A stretch of 59,337 nucleotides of DNA, from assembly GCA_028715625.1 (NCBI GenBank), contig JAQURL010000007.1:1-59337 (forward strand). The letters are read 5' to 3'. The position numbers and the translations under genes are program-made. The stretch comes from Candidatus Margulisiibacteriota bacterium (lineage in GTDB: Bacteria; Margulisbacteria; Riflemargulisbacteria; GWF2-35-9). This document shows positions 43,952 through 55,400 of this stretch, in pieces; positions within the stretch are counted from its first letter, which is position 1; each line of letters begins with the position of its first letter. The notes under the pieces were generated by a model. That model saw nothing but the letters and a program-made list of their open reading frames with translations. It was not told the DNA's origin and ran no database searches.

Positions 43952-44527
43952 ATGAAAAGTATAAAAGGCACACAGACAGAACAAAATTTACTTACGGCTT
44001 TCGCGGGAGAATCGCAGGCAAGAAATCGTTATACTTATTTTTCCAGCCAGGCCAGAAAAGAGGGTTTTATTCAAATTTCGCTGATATTTGAAGAAACCGC
44101 AAACCAGGAAAAGGAACACGCCAAACGGTTTTTTAAATTTTTAGAAGGTGGAGAAGCCCAGATAATCGGAACATTCCCGGCGGGTATAATAGGAAAAACA
44201 GCGGATAACTTAAAAGCAGCTGCTGCGGGCGAGGATTATGAATGGGGCACTATGTACCCGGGTTTTGCTGAAGTTGCCAGAAAAGAGGGCTTTGATATCG
44301 TGGCTAAAGCTTTCGAGGCAATTTCCATAGCCGAAAAACAGCATGGCAAACGTTACAAGGAACTGGCTGCCAATATAGAAAACGGTGCAGTTTTTAAAAA
44401 ATCTGACAGCTTAAAATGGCGTTGTCTGAACTGCGGATATATACATGAAGGCAAGGAAGCTCCGGAAGCTTGCCCTGCATGTTTACATCCTAAAGATTAT
44501 TTCGAGATGCTGGGTGAGAACTGGTAA
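43952..44527 (+). CDS. rbr: Rubrerythrin
   Basis: This 191-residue non-haem iron peroxidase reduces hydrogen peroxide in anaerobes. The ferritin-like diiron domain spans about 1-145 (FAGESQARNRYTYFS, FEETANQEKEHAKRF, AISIAEKQHGKRY, holding the Glu and His ligands). The C-terminal rubredoxin domain holds one iron with CLNCGYIHEGKEAPEACPAC. Length is normal. A good ribosome-binding site (AGGAGA) precedes the ATG. It is the first enzyme of the oxygen-defence operon. Confidence 0.97.
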   Translation: MKSIKGTQTEQNLLTAFAGESQARNRYTYFSSQARKEGFIQISLIFEETANQEKEHAKRFFKFLEGGEAQIIGTFPAGIIGKTADNLKAAAAGEDYEWGTMYPGFAEVARKEGFDIVAKAFEAISIAEKQHGKRYKELAANIENGAVFKKSDSLKWRCLNCGYIHEGKEAPEACPACLHPKDYFEMLGENW

Positions 44528-44532
44528 AAAAT

Positions 44533-44603
44533 ACAGAAAACGAAATTTTTTCGTTTTCTGTGCTCAGAGCTCAGAGCTCGGTGCATAGGATCTCGGGGCT
44601 CTG
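44533..44603 (+). promoter_or_regulatory. Two successive hairpins between rubrerythrin and superoxide reductase genes
   Basis: The first hairpin has perfect 12-base arms (ACAGAAAACGAA at 44533-44544; TTCGTTTTCTGT at 44550-44561) with a 5-base loop. The second has arms CAGAGCTC (44572-44579) and GGGCTCTG (44596-44603), pairing with one G-U. A GCTCAGA direct repeat lies between them. There is no T-run after either on the plus strand, so neither is a normal intrinsic terminator. They may instead attenuate or stabilise the mRNA between the genes. Confidence 0.5.
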
Positions 44604-44642
44604 AATTGAGGGACTTTATTAAATATAGAGAGGGGCGTAAAA

Positions 44643-45023
44643 ATGGCAGAATTTCAAGGTGTTTATAAATGTGAATTGTGCGGAAATATTGTTGAGGTAT
44701 TACATTCAGGGAACGGAGAACTTGTTTGCTGCGGGCAACCGATGGTTATGTTAAAAGAAAATTCTGTCGATGCTGCTAGGGAAAAACATGTCCCTGTTAT
44801 AGAAAAAATTGCTGAAGGTTATAAAGTAAAGATAGGCAGTATCCCTCATCCGATGGAAGAGAAACATTATATAGAATGGATAGAGCTTTTGGCAGACGGC
44901 AAAGCATACCGTCAATACCTAAAGCCCGGACAAGCTCCTGAGGCTTTGTTTTGTGTTGAAGCCAAACAAATTACGGCCAGAGAATATTGTAATCTGCATG
45001 GTTTATGGAGGGCAGAACAATGA
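44643..45023 (+). CDS. dfx: Desulfoferrodoxin (2Fe superoxide reductase)
   Basis: This 126-residue protein reduces superoxide to hydrogen peroxide without producing oxygen. The N-terminal desulforedoxin-like domain has CELCG and VCCGQPM, giving four Cys ligands (CxxC plus a CC pair). The superoxide reductase domain has [22 protein letters not shown] and [10 protein letters not shown], giving the four His and one Cys ligands of the active iron. It is therefore the two-iron class. It follows a GAGGGGCG ribosome-binding site and overlaps ferritin by the ATGA at 45020-45023. Confidence 0.97.
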   Translation: MAEFQGVYKCELCGNIVEVLHSGNGELVCCGQPMVMLKENSVDAAREKHVPVIEKIAEGYKVKIGSIPHPMEEKHYIEWIELLADGKAYRQYLKPGQAPEALFCVEAKQITAREYCNLHGLWRAEQ

Positions 45024-45535
45024 TAGATAAAAAAATTCAGAAAGCAATAAACGAACAGATTAATGCTGAAATGTACTCTGCATATCTTTATTTATCAATG
45101 GCAGCTTATTTTGATCATAATAATTTAAAAGGATTTTCAAGCTGGATGCGTGTGCAGGCTATGGAAGAACTCACTCATGCCAAACGTTTTTATGCCTTTC
45201 TCGTTGATAGAGGAGGCAGAGTCAAGCTTGCTGCCATTGATACCCCACCAGCAGAGTGGAATAACCCTCTGGATGTTTTTACGGAAGCGGCCAAACATGA
45301 ACAAAAAGTGACTAAACTTATAAACGGTTTGGTGGATATGGCTATAGAGCTTCACGATCATGCTGCCAACACGTTTCTGCAGTGGTTTGTCAACGAGCAG
45401 GTGGAAGAAGAGGCTTCTGTTGAAGAGGTAATACAAAGCCTAAAGCTTGTTGATAACCAAGCCAGCGGTTGGTTCCTGATAGACAAGGATTTGGCTGCGA
45501 GAACTTTTATACCTCCAATAGGAGTAACTATATAA
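45020..45535 (+). CDS. ftnA: Ferritin (non-haem, bacterial type)
   Basis: This 171-residue four-helix protein stores iron and limits Fenton chemistry. The start [31 protein letters not shown] is typical of FtnA, with the diiron-site Glu in INAEMYS and the E/H ligands in [33 protein letters not shown] is a further family mark. The true start is ATG 45020, overlapping the desulfoferrodoxin stop, with GGAGGG at 45007-45012. An upstream in-frame start at 45005 is unlikely. Confidence 0.95.
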   Translation: MIDKKIQKAINEQINAEMYSAYLYLSMAAYFDHNNLKGFSSWMRVQAMEELTHAKRFYAFLVDRGGRVKLAAIDTPPAEWNNPLDVFTEAAKHEQKVTKLINGLVDMAIELHDHAANTFLQWFVNEQVEEEASVEEVIQSLKLVDNQASGWFLIDKDLAARTFIPPIGVTI

Positions 45536-45537
45536 TT

Positions 45538-46248
45538 ATGGCAGAAATTCAACGAGAAGTTCTGAATGACATTAGTTACGGCATGTATATTGTCAGCTCG
45601 CAGAAAGAAGGCCGTTATAATGCGCAAATAGCCAATGTTGTGTTTCAGGTAACTTCCGAGCCCATACAACTAGCCCTATGTATCAACAAAAAAAATTTAA
45701 CTCATGAATATATTGAAAGCAGCGGAATGTTCGGCATATCAATCCTGGAGGAAGCAGCGGATATGCCTTTTATTGGTCATTTCGGCTTCAGGTCAGGCCG
45801 TGAGATGGATAAGTTTGAGAAAGTAAATAAATTAATTACGGCTAATAATGTTCCTTTGGTAACTGATTTCGCAATCAGTGTTTTGGAAGGCAAGGTTCTA
45901 AAACAGATAGATGCTGCAAGCCATACATTATTTATGGGAGAGATTGTTTTTTCCAGAAAACTGAAGAGTGCCAGGAGCATGACCTATGCTTATTACCATG
46001 AAATCAAAAAAGGCAAAACAGCCGTAAATGCTCCAACTTATATTAGCCCGGAAACAAAAAATATTGTAAATAAAGGAGGAATGAATATGAAAAAATATGT
46101 ATGCGGAGTGTGCGGTTATATTTATGATCCGGCGGTAGGAGACCCTGATCACGGGGTTCAGCCAGGAACTGCTTTTGAGAGTTTGCCTGACAACTGGACC
46201 TGCCCTGTATGTGGTGTAAGTAAGGACCAGTTTAATCCGGAAGAATAA
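45538..46248 (+). CDS. Flavin reductase / rubredoxin fusion (high-molecular-weight rubredoxin)
   Basis: This 236-residue protein has an FMN-binding flavin-reductase-like domain (about 1-165; [29 protein letters not shown]) and a C-terminal rubredoxin (from Met184; [17 protein letters not shown] and [14 protein letters not shown]). It resembles Hrb of Moorella, which passes electrons from NAD(P)H to a flavodiiron oxygen or nitric oxide reductase. No such reductase is in the window. The ATG at 45538 follows the ferritin stop by 2 bases. A strong internal ribosome-binding site precedes the rubredoxin part (see separate entry). Confidence 0.92.
   Translation: MAEIQREVLNDISYGMYIVSSQKEGRYNAQIANVVFQVTSEPIQLALCINKKNLTHEYIESSGMFGISILEEAADMPFIGHFGFRSGREMDKFEKVNKLITANNVPLVTDFAISVLEGKVLKQIDAASHTLFMGEIVFSRKLKSARSMTYAYYHEIKKGKTAVNAPTYISPETKNIVNKGGMNMKKYVCGVCGYIYDPAVGDPDHGVQPGTAFESLPDNWTCPVCGVSKDQFNPEE
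46073..46089 (+). promoter_or_regulatory. Internal ribosome-binding site before the rubredoxin domain
   Basis: AAGGAGG (46073-46079) lies inside the fusion gene, followed after 7 bases by an in-frame ATG (46087-46089) that begins [11 protein letters not shown]. This is a near-ideal translation start for a free 53-residue rubredoxin of normal length. The same bases encode linker residues NKGGMN in the fusion. Both products could be made. Confidence 0.6.
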
Positions 46249-46293
46249 AAGCCTAGTATTTACAAGCATTTCAGCCTCGAAATGTTTAAAAGG

Positions 46294-46317
46294 ATATTCT
46301 ACAGGGAATATTTTTTT
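46294..46317 (+). terminator. Putative intrinsic terminator after the oxygen-defence operon
   Basis: ATATTC (46294-46299) and GAATAT (46306-46311) form a 6-base stem with a 6-base loop, followed by six T residues (46312-46317). It lies 46 bases after the fusion gene stop. The stem is short and AT-rich, so it may be weak. A second small hairpin (GGGGA/TCCCC) lies near 46333-46348 without a T-run. Confidence 0.45.
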
Positions 46318-46355
46318 ATAAGTTATTAATTTGGGGATAATTTTCCCCGATTCTC

Positions 46356-46384
46356 TTAATTTTAAATAAAATTTTTAGTACAAT
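46356..46384 (+). promoter_or_regulatory. Possible promoter of the giant repeat gene
   Basis: TACAAT (46379-46384), a 5/6 match to the -10 box, has a weak TTAATT 17 bases upstream (46356-46361). It lies 29 bases before the TTG start of the giant gene and downstream of a possible terminator. The -35 match is poor, so confidence is limited. Confidence 0.3.
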
Positions 46385-46412
46385 TAAAACAGATTAATTA
46401 CAGGGGATATTT

Positions 46413-49400
46413 TTGCGGTTAACAAAGTGGAATTTTAATTTGAAAAATAAAAGCATTGCTTTCTTTAAATCTTTTTTAGTTGCAGGCATTTTAATCGGTT
46501 CTTTGGTTTTTGCGGACAATCCTCCGACTGAACCTACTCAGCTTAACGTTAGAGGTCTTATTAATCCTACTTCTTTGACTCCTAATTATGTAAATTTTTC
46601 AGCCAGATATAATGATCTTGATGCAAATGATAGCTGCAAATCATATCGCATCCAGATAGCACCCGGACAAACATTTAATCCGGCCATGGTCCTTTGGGAT
46701 AGCGGGACAGTAAATGTCACGGGAATATTATCAGCAAATACTCAAAGCGCGCTATTGGATTTTTCACCATCCGATTTGCAATGGTGTGTTACATATAGCT
46801 GGCGTATAAGATTTATTGATAATCAAAACAATATCGGGCCCTGGAGCACCGAAAATGTATTTTTTCGTTACAGCGAGGAAATAAAACCTTCATTTCAGGT
46901 AGATATTTCTACAGAGGATTATGACAAATGGTATAAAACAACCGCCAACTGGATGAGCTATATTACGATTAATTTTTGGGATAGCGGAGGGTCCAGCCTC
47001 AATGCTGCCTATTTTGAGTATCCGAATGTTCAACAGACACTAATGCCCGGTGTCTTTAACTTTTTAAATATGACCGCTCATTTTGCTGTAATTTTTGCAG
47101 CGCTAAATGAAGGCAAAAATACAATAAGCATAGGTGTTAGCGACAATGCCGGCAACTTTGTGAGTTCTTCGGTTTTTTATATTGAGAAAGACACAGAACT
47201 GCCGAGTATGAATATTTCAGAAAATTTTTCATCTACATATTTCACCGATTGGCAAACAGCGAATGTCGGTTTCTACGATGTAATCAGCGTAAATTTTTCA
47301 GATTTTTCGGGATCGCATCTGCGAAATATTTATTACGGGGTTTCTTCAAACGGACAGCTTATCTGGACGTCTATAACCACGAATCTTAATCAGAATGTAT
47401 ATAACAGTTTATGGGGCATACCATGGAATCAGTTTAGTGAAGGGACAAATGAAATTTATGTGTCAGCGAACGATTATGCTGCGAATAGTCGTTCATTATA
47501 TCTGGCATCAGTCAAACGTGATTCTGTAGCACCTCAGGTTATAAATAATGTTGATAGCGGAATTTATGTAAATAAATGGTATAACTGGTTTGATCAGTCC
47601 ATAAATATAGATTTTGTCGATACCCAGTCCATGATCCAGAATATAGACTACCTGGTTTCATATAATAATCAATTTCAAAATTCGGTTGTAATAACCAGAA
47701 ATTATTCGAAAATACAATATCAGGATGATTTTTCTATTAATTTTAACTCACTGACAAACGGTGTTAACGAAATTTATGTGTCAGTGAATGATTATGCAGG
47801 CAATAAAGTTTTACAAAAAGCATTTTATCTGCAAAAAGATATTTCCGTACCTATTATACAGAACAATGAGAATTCAGAAGATGTTAAATTTAAACAGTGG
47901 TACAAAGCACAGGTTAGCTGGATGCAAAACATTGATGTTGATTTTAAAGACGAGCAATTTTCCAAACTAAAAAACGTTAAATACGAAATTCAAAACAACA
48001 TAAACGGTGCCCGAGTTATTTCTGATAATTTAAATATATCTTCCTATAATTATAATTGGGGAATACAGTGGAACGACACTATCTCCGGGACAAATAATGT
48101 TTATGTATCGGCTGAAGATAACGCAGGGAACCAGACCAGTCAATATGTTTTTACTTTTATAAAAGATGATCAGCCCCCCCAAATAGCTAATGATATGGGT
48201 GACCCCAATGTTTTATTGGCCTGGTATAACAAAGAACCGGCCTGGTTAAGTGATATCAGCATACATTTTTATGATCCGAATTCAGGTATAAACAATATAG
48301 AATATGCGATCTCTAATAATTCGGGGATTAACTGGCATGATATTTCCCGTAATGTAAAACAAAATACTTATTTAAATAATTGGGGTATAAGCTGGAATAA
48401 CTTAGTTGAAGGATACAACAGTATAATTATTTCGGTAGATGATATTATTACCAATTCTTATACACAGCTGTATTTTACTTTTTATAAGGATACAAATTCT
48501 CCCAATTATAATTGTCAGGAAAATTCGACGGACGCAAAATTTTTGTCCTGGTATCATGAGGCACCGGCATGGCTGCCCAGCATAAACGTTACCTTCGTTG
48601 ATGTCGGCTATTCAAAATTAAAAGATATAACCTACATGGTTTCAAACGGGACGCTGACAACCGGGGTAATAAGCAACGCGACAAATCAGGACGCGTACAA
48701 TACCAAATGGCCGATTGACTGGAGTTTGTTAAAAACAGGAACAAATAATATTATAGTTTCCTTTAATGATAATGCCGGGAATAATCGGACAAGTCCGGTT
48801 TTATTTTCGATTAAAAAAGACCCACTTATTCCTTCATACAGTTGCACGGAAATTTCCAGCGATCCCAAATTTGCCAAATGGTATTCGAATTTTCCAAACT
48901 GGATACAATCTATAACTTATACTTTTTATGATGAAGGTTTCTCTCACTTAAAAGATATATCCTATATTATTTCCAATAATTATACCGGAATTCACGAACA
49001 CTTATTAACAAGTAATTTGGGTAAAGACACATATAGTAAAACTCTTAACGATGTTTTATGGAACTGGATGGACAATGGTGTGAATGAATATGTAGTTTCT
49101 TTTAATGATAATGCCGGGAATACAAAAAATAGTGTTTCCTTTATTATCCTTAAAGATGTACTGCCTCCCTGCTATATTAATGATGAAACAGCAGATTTCA
49201 ATAAATGGTACAATACAAGCCCGGAATGGATGAATCATATCAGCGGGAACTTTGTTGACAGCGGAGATTCCAAACTGAATTATGTCGGCTTTCTGGTCAG
49301 TAATGGAGAAAGCGGAGTTTTTTACAGGGATATTTCCACGAATCTTAATTTAGCATCTTATAATAATAACTGGTCTATAAGTTTTAATGAGTTGGACAAT

Positions 49401-52400
49401 GGAGTAAACAACATTTTTGTTGTTATTTCGGATAATGCTGAAAATTTAGTTAATACTCAAATATTCGCAATCAGAAAAGATATCTTAGTTCCTTCATTCG
49501 CTAATAATATCAGTTATTCAAATGTGTGGGAAAATACACCACCTTCCTGGATATCATCCGTAGACATTGATTTTTTTGATGAGGGACATTCATTATTAAA
49601 CAATCTCGATTACATAATTTCAGCAAACGGTTATCAAAAGACAATAACAATTGCGCATCAGGTGAACGCATATAGTTATCAGAATAACTGGAATATCAGC
49701 TGGAATGATTTGGTAAACGGGACTAATGAAATATGGATATCATTTAACGATAATGCCGACAACCGGACTTTAACCAAGGCCATAGAAGTCTGGAAAGATG
49801 TATTGAACCCGTCAATTGATAACAAAATGATCTTGCCCGTGGCTACATATAATAAATGGTATAACTTTAAACCTGCCTGGGCAGACGCCGTGAGTGTGAA
49901 TTTTTATGATGAAGGTGGATCAAGACTAAAAAATGCCTTCTATGAAGTGGCAAACGGAAGTTCAATAAACTGGTATTTGATCAGCGACCCCATTAATAAT
50001 AATACTTTAAATCAAACCTGGATTATATCATGGGATGTTTTGTACAACGGTACCAATAACATTTATGCCCGGGTATCGGATAATGCTAAAAACGGCAATG
50101 TTTCCTCTCTGCTCTTCTGGATAAAAAAAGATATCATTCCTCCGATTATTTCTTGTAACGAAATATCAATCGATGAAAAATTTTCACCCTGGTATAAGGA
50201 TGCTCCGGAGTGGCTGAATAATATAGATGTCGATTTTGAGGATTACGGATTTTCGAATATCGGAAGTATTTATTATATTGTGGACAGTGTATCCGGTTCT
50301 GCTCGTTATACGATTACAAATAATGTTTCTTTAACCAGCTATTATTCTACCTGGGCTATTTCCTGGAATACATTGGCCAATTGTACCAATAGTATCAGAG
50401 TAGCCGTAAGCGATAATGCCGGGAACGGTGTGATAAGCGATGTTCTGTTTTATATTAAAAAGGATACAATTCCTCCGACATACTCCAATTTGCTTTCAAA
50501 TGTAACGACCGCATCATGGTTAAATAAAGCCCCCTCCTGGTTTTCAGATATTCAAACACAATTTTATGATCAGGACCTGTCCCGATTACAAGATTGCCAA
50601 TATATCATTCTTTATGATGATTACAGTACCAATGAACACCCTTTTTCGATAACCAATAATCCGAATTTGGTTACTATGAACAGCCCTTGGATGATAAATT
50701 TTGATTCTTTAGCCGAAGGTTACAACGAAGTTATGGTGAAAGCCATTGATAATGCAGGCAATACCGTTCAATCACCTACATTTGCTGCTATCAAAAAGGA
50801 TACCATAGCTCCCTATATCATTAACAATGTACCTGCCGATAACCAATGGAATAATTCTGTGCCCGGCTGGTTGTCCGACCTGGATGTAAAATTTGAGGAT
50901 ACAGGTGATGAAGGTAAAATTTCCAATATAAAAGATATCGTTTACAAGATAAAAGCCAATGGTGAATTTATTCAGGAAGTTACCCTGACCAATAATTTGA
51001 ATCAAAAATATTATACCACCTCATGGAATATAACCTGGAGCCAGATTACAAATGGTGCCAATGAAGTCTATATTTCAATTAACGACTATGCTACCAACGA
51101 ACGTTTGGATAAAATATTCACTCTTAAAAAAGATACAATAGCGCCATCATATAATTGCCGTGTCAGCGCTGATTTCAATCTCTGGTACAAAGAAAAAGCA
51201 ACCTGGATGTGGAACCTGGATATAGATTTCTATGATACAGGGAATTCAAAACTGAAATATATTTACTATGGAATCTCAGCAAATAATACGACTAATTATT
51301 ACCTGATTGAAAGTTCGCCTTTAAACCAGGATGAATATACCCCCAGTTGGAGTTTAAATTGGGATTATTTGGATGAGGGTACATCCGATATTTTGGTGAA
51401 AGGCTTTGATTATGCCCAAAACATGGTAACAAGCCCGGTTCTCTTTCATATAAGAAAAGATTCCTTGCTGCCATCTTATAATCTGCTGGAAGATCCATCA
51501 GCCGGCAAGTTTAATACATGGTATGGGCCTGACCCGGGTTTGTTTGAAACTATAAATATTCAAATATTTGATCAGGGATATTCAGGTTTGCAGGATATAG
51601 CGTTTTTAGTGTCGGGTAATAATACTATTAAAGAATATGTTATAACCTCCAATTTAGGTGGGTTATCTATAACAATCAACAGTTTTTCTATTTCCTGGAA
51701 TTTATTGGATCAGGGAATAAATCAAATCAAACTACGTATTACCGATAACGCCGGAAATTGTTTACAGACCCCAATACTTTTTCATATATTAAAAGATACC
51801 ACGGTTCCCAGCGCCAATAATAATGGCAATTATGGCTTTAATCACTGGTACTGCACATCTCCCAGCTGGTTAAGCGCTGTTGATGTAAGCTTTTATGATA
51901 ATGAAGGATCGAAACTGAGCAATGTGTATTACGGTATAGTTACAGAATCAACCAAGTGGGTAGAGATTGCGCATGCTATTGATATGAATGTTTATAACTT
52001 TAAGTGGCCCATTCTCTGGACGGATTTAATTAACGGTACCAATGATATCAAGGTTGCCGCTAAAGATAATGCCGGGAACAGCTTCACGTCCAATGTTTTA
52101 TTTCAGATATTGAAAGATGAAATTCTGCCAACTTTTACCTCCTTAATAGTTGTTCCGGTAGTCAGCCAGAATAAATGGTACAACTATTTCCCCGATTGGT
52201 TAAATACTTTAAATGTAAATTGTTATGATCTTGATTATTCCAATATTAAAAAAATAGAATCCGGCGTTAACAGCACCTGGTATGTTATTACGGACAATGT
52301 GAGGATTCCACAATATCTGGATGCGATCAAAGTATCTCAAAATTATTTGGTCAACGGACAGAATGACTTAAAAGTGCGAATCACTGATTTGGCGGGCAAT

Positions 52401-55400
52401 CAGACCGAAAGCCAGACGTTGGCTTATTTCAGATTGGACAGGGTTGCTCCTACCATCAATATCGGCACACCGATTAATGCCAGCAGCCAGAATGCTTGGT
52501 ATTGCGCTGCGCCAAACTGGTTATCTGATCTGGATATTGATTTTACCGATTTGCTTTATTCAAATTTGTATAAAGCTGAATATCTTGTGTCCAGCAGTCA
52601 GCAAGAATTAAATCCGGTTTTAATAACCCAAAACAGTAATGGTATGATGGGATTTTATGACAAGTGGGCTGTTAACTGGAACTCATTAACCAATGATTAT
52701 AATGACATATTTGTTCGCCTGGAGGATATAGCCGGAAATGTTACAACTACCAATAGTTTATTCCATATAAAAAAAGATGTAATTCCACCTACATATAATG
52801 TCGTGTTCATTCCCTCGGTGGCCAGTCAGGCTATGTGGTATAACTATCAACCATCCTGGCTTACAGAGATTAACGTCCAGGTGTTTGATACCAAGTATTC
52901 TTTATTAAAAAAAGTTGATTACGGAGTAAGTACCGTAAATGGAAATACATCCTGGAAAAACGTTACCACAAACAATCAGGGCACACCGACTTATGACAAG
53001 ATTACCACAATGGACTGGAATTTATTGGCAGACGGAACCAATAATATATTGTTCAGGGCAGAGGACAACGCTGGCAATCGCACAACAATCGATAGCTTAT
53101 TTTTTGTAAAAAAAGATATAACCAATCCTACATATCAATTCAATATGAACATTCCGTCTGTCAGTCAAAATAGCTGGTACTGCGCTCTTCCGGCCTGGGC
53201 TCTGCAAATAAGCGCAAATTTTTTCGACAACATATCAAATTTGCTCAAGGTTGAATATTGCGTTAACAATCAGGATGTAATAACAACAAATATCATAACC
53301 CAGAATGTTAATGGTATAGCTACTTTTAACGCCTTATTTCCCATCAACTGGGATTCTTTGAGTGACGGTATAAATAATATTTATTTCCGCGCTCAGGATC
53401 GGGCCAATAATGTTTTAATTACCAATTTTATGTTTGTTATCCGGAAGGATACCCGATTGCCATCTTATAATGTAATTAGCGATATTCCTGCCATTAGCCA
53501 GAATAGATGGTATAACTATTTGCCGGATTGGGCCCAGTCAATAGAAATTAACTTTATCGATCAGGATTATTCTCATTTGCGTCAGATTGATTACGGTCTG
53601 ATTAACGCCAGCGGAAATATCAAGTATATTACGATTACAAAAAATGATGACGGGTTGGAAACATATACAGAACCATTTGCAGTAAGCTGGAACCAGGTAG
53701 AGAACGGAACAAATAGTATAATCGTCAGGCTTGAGGACAGGGCAGGAAATATCGTTACCAGCAACAGTTTGTTTGTACTCAAAAGAGATTCGGTAATCCC
53801 AAGTTATAATACAGTTAGCCCAATACCACAGGTGAGCCAGAATATATGGTATAACAGACTGCCGAATTGGGCACAGTCTTTGAATTATACATTTTCCGAC
53901 GAGTTTTATTCTCATTTGAAGCAGATTAGATATTATATTATTACAACAAATCCCGAATTGTCCGTCTGGGATAATATTACATCCAATGTTAACGGTGATC
54001 CTTTTTATTCATATACGTGGAGCGTCAGCTGGAATAAATGCGCGGATACAACAAACAATATCTATCTTTATGTAGAAGATAATGCCCAAAACATTATCAC
54101 TTCCGATAAACAATTTATCTTAAAAAAAGATACGATTAAGCCGGTTATAATAAATAATGAAGTTAATACCTTCCAGAACTGGACAAGAACAAGCAGTGAT
54201 AAATTGGGAGATATAGGAGTTTTCTTTAAAGATACATTATCCCACTTGAAAGATATTAAATATGTTATAACCAACCTGGGCAATACAACAACCACCGCTA
54301 TCCTGATGGAGAACGGTAATATTGAGGAATATACTACAAGCTGGTCCATAAAATGGAGTGATCTGGGCGGAGGACTTAATACAGTAAATGTTTTTGTTAC
54401 GGATAACGCCGGCAATACTAATAATCAGCTGGTATTTGTTATAAAGAGAGATGATAAATACCCGGAAATTATTAATAATTTAGTATTATCTGCCGATGCT
54501 CTGAATATGTGGTATAGCGAGGCTCCGGCCTGGATAAACGGTGTGGATGTGGATTTCAGAGATAACGACTCTTTATTAGATGATATTTACTATATGGTCT
54601 CATACAACGGCCAGATACAGAATATTGTTTTAATTAGTCAGAACGTTAATTCAGCCAATTATACAAAAAACTGGCAAATTTCCTGGAGTTTACTGGTTTC
54701 CAAAGACATAAACGATATTTATGTAATGGTTAGTGACAATTGTGGCTGGGTTACCCAGTCTCTATTATTTACCTTGAAGAAAGATTTTATAAGTCCTCAT
54801 CTCGATAACCATGAAAATTCTCAAAATATAACATTCAATACATGGTATAACCAGGATAAAGGGCAGTTTAATAATCTGCAGATTTTCTTCTATGATGCAG
54901 GCAGCGGTCTGAATGATATAAATTATGGTTTGGCTACGAATAACACTACCATATACTGGTATCCGCTGGTATCTAACTATGGTTATTTAACATATAATTC
55001 CGGAGTAAATGTGAGCTGGAACAATTTGAATGAAGGTGTGAATAATTTATTTGTATCTTTTAATGACTACGCTTTGAATACAGTCACTTTGAATTTGGTT
55101 ATACCCTTACGTAAAGATATTACAACACCTGATTATTTTGATAACGGGGGCAGGGATGTTATTTGGCATAATACGGCACCGTCCTGGCTCAGCCAACCGG
55201 GCATTGAATTTCATGACAGAGGTGGTTCAGGTTTAAGGAGTATTTTTTATCAAACAATCCAGAATAGCAACACTGTTAACATATCGACGATATCCGACAA
55301 CATACCGGCCGCATCATTGAATGATTATTTGAATAACTGGAATATCAGCTGGGATCAACTTGCGAACGGCACCAATGATATAAAGTTCATAATCAAAGAC

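Noticed and set aside
44533-44561. Intrinsic terminator after rubrerythrin
   Set aside because: The perfect stem is not followed by a T-run on the plus strand; it is kept only as a hairpin of unknown role.
47788-47970. 60-aa frame inside the giant gene
   Set aside because: It is in another frame of the continuous large coding region and carries no signal of its own.
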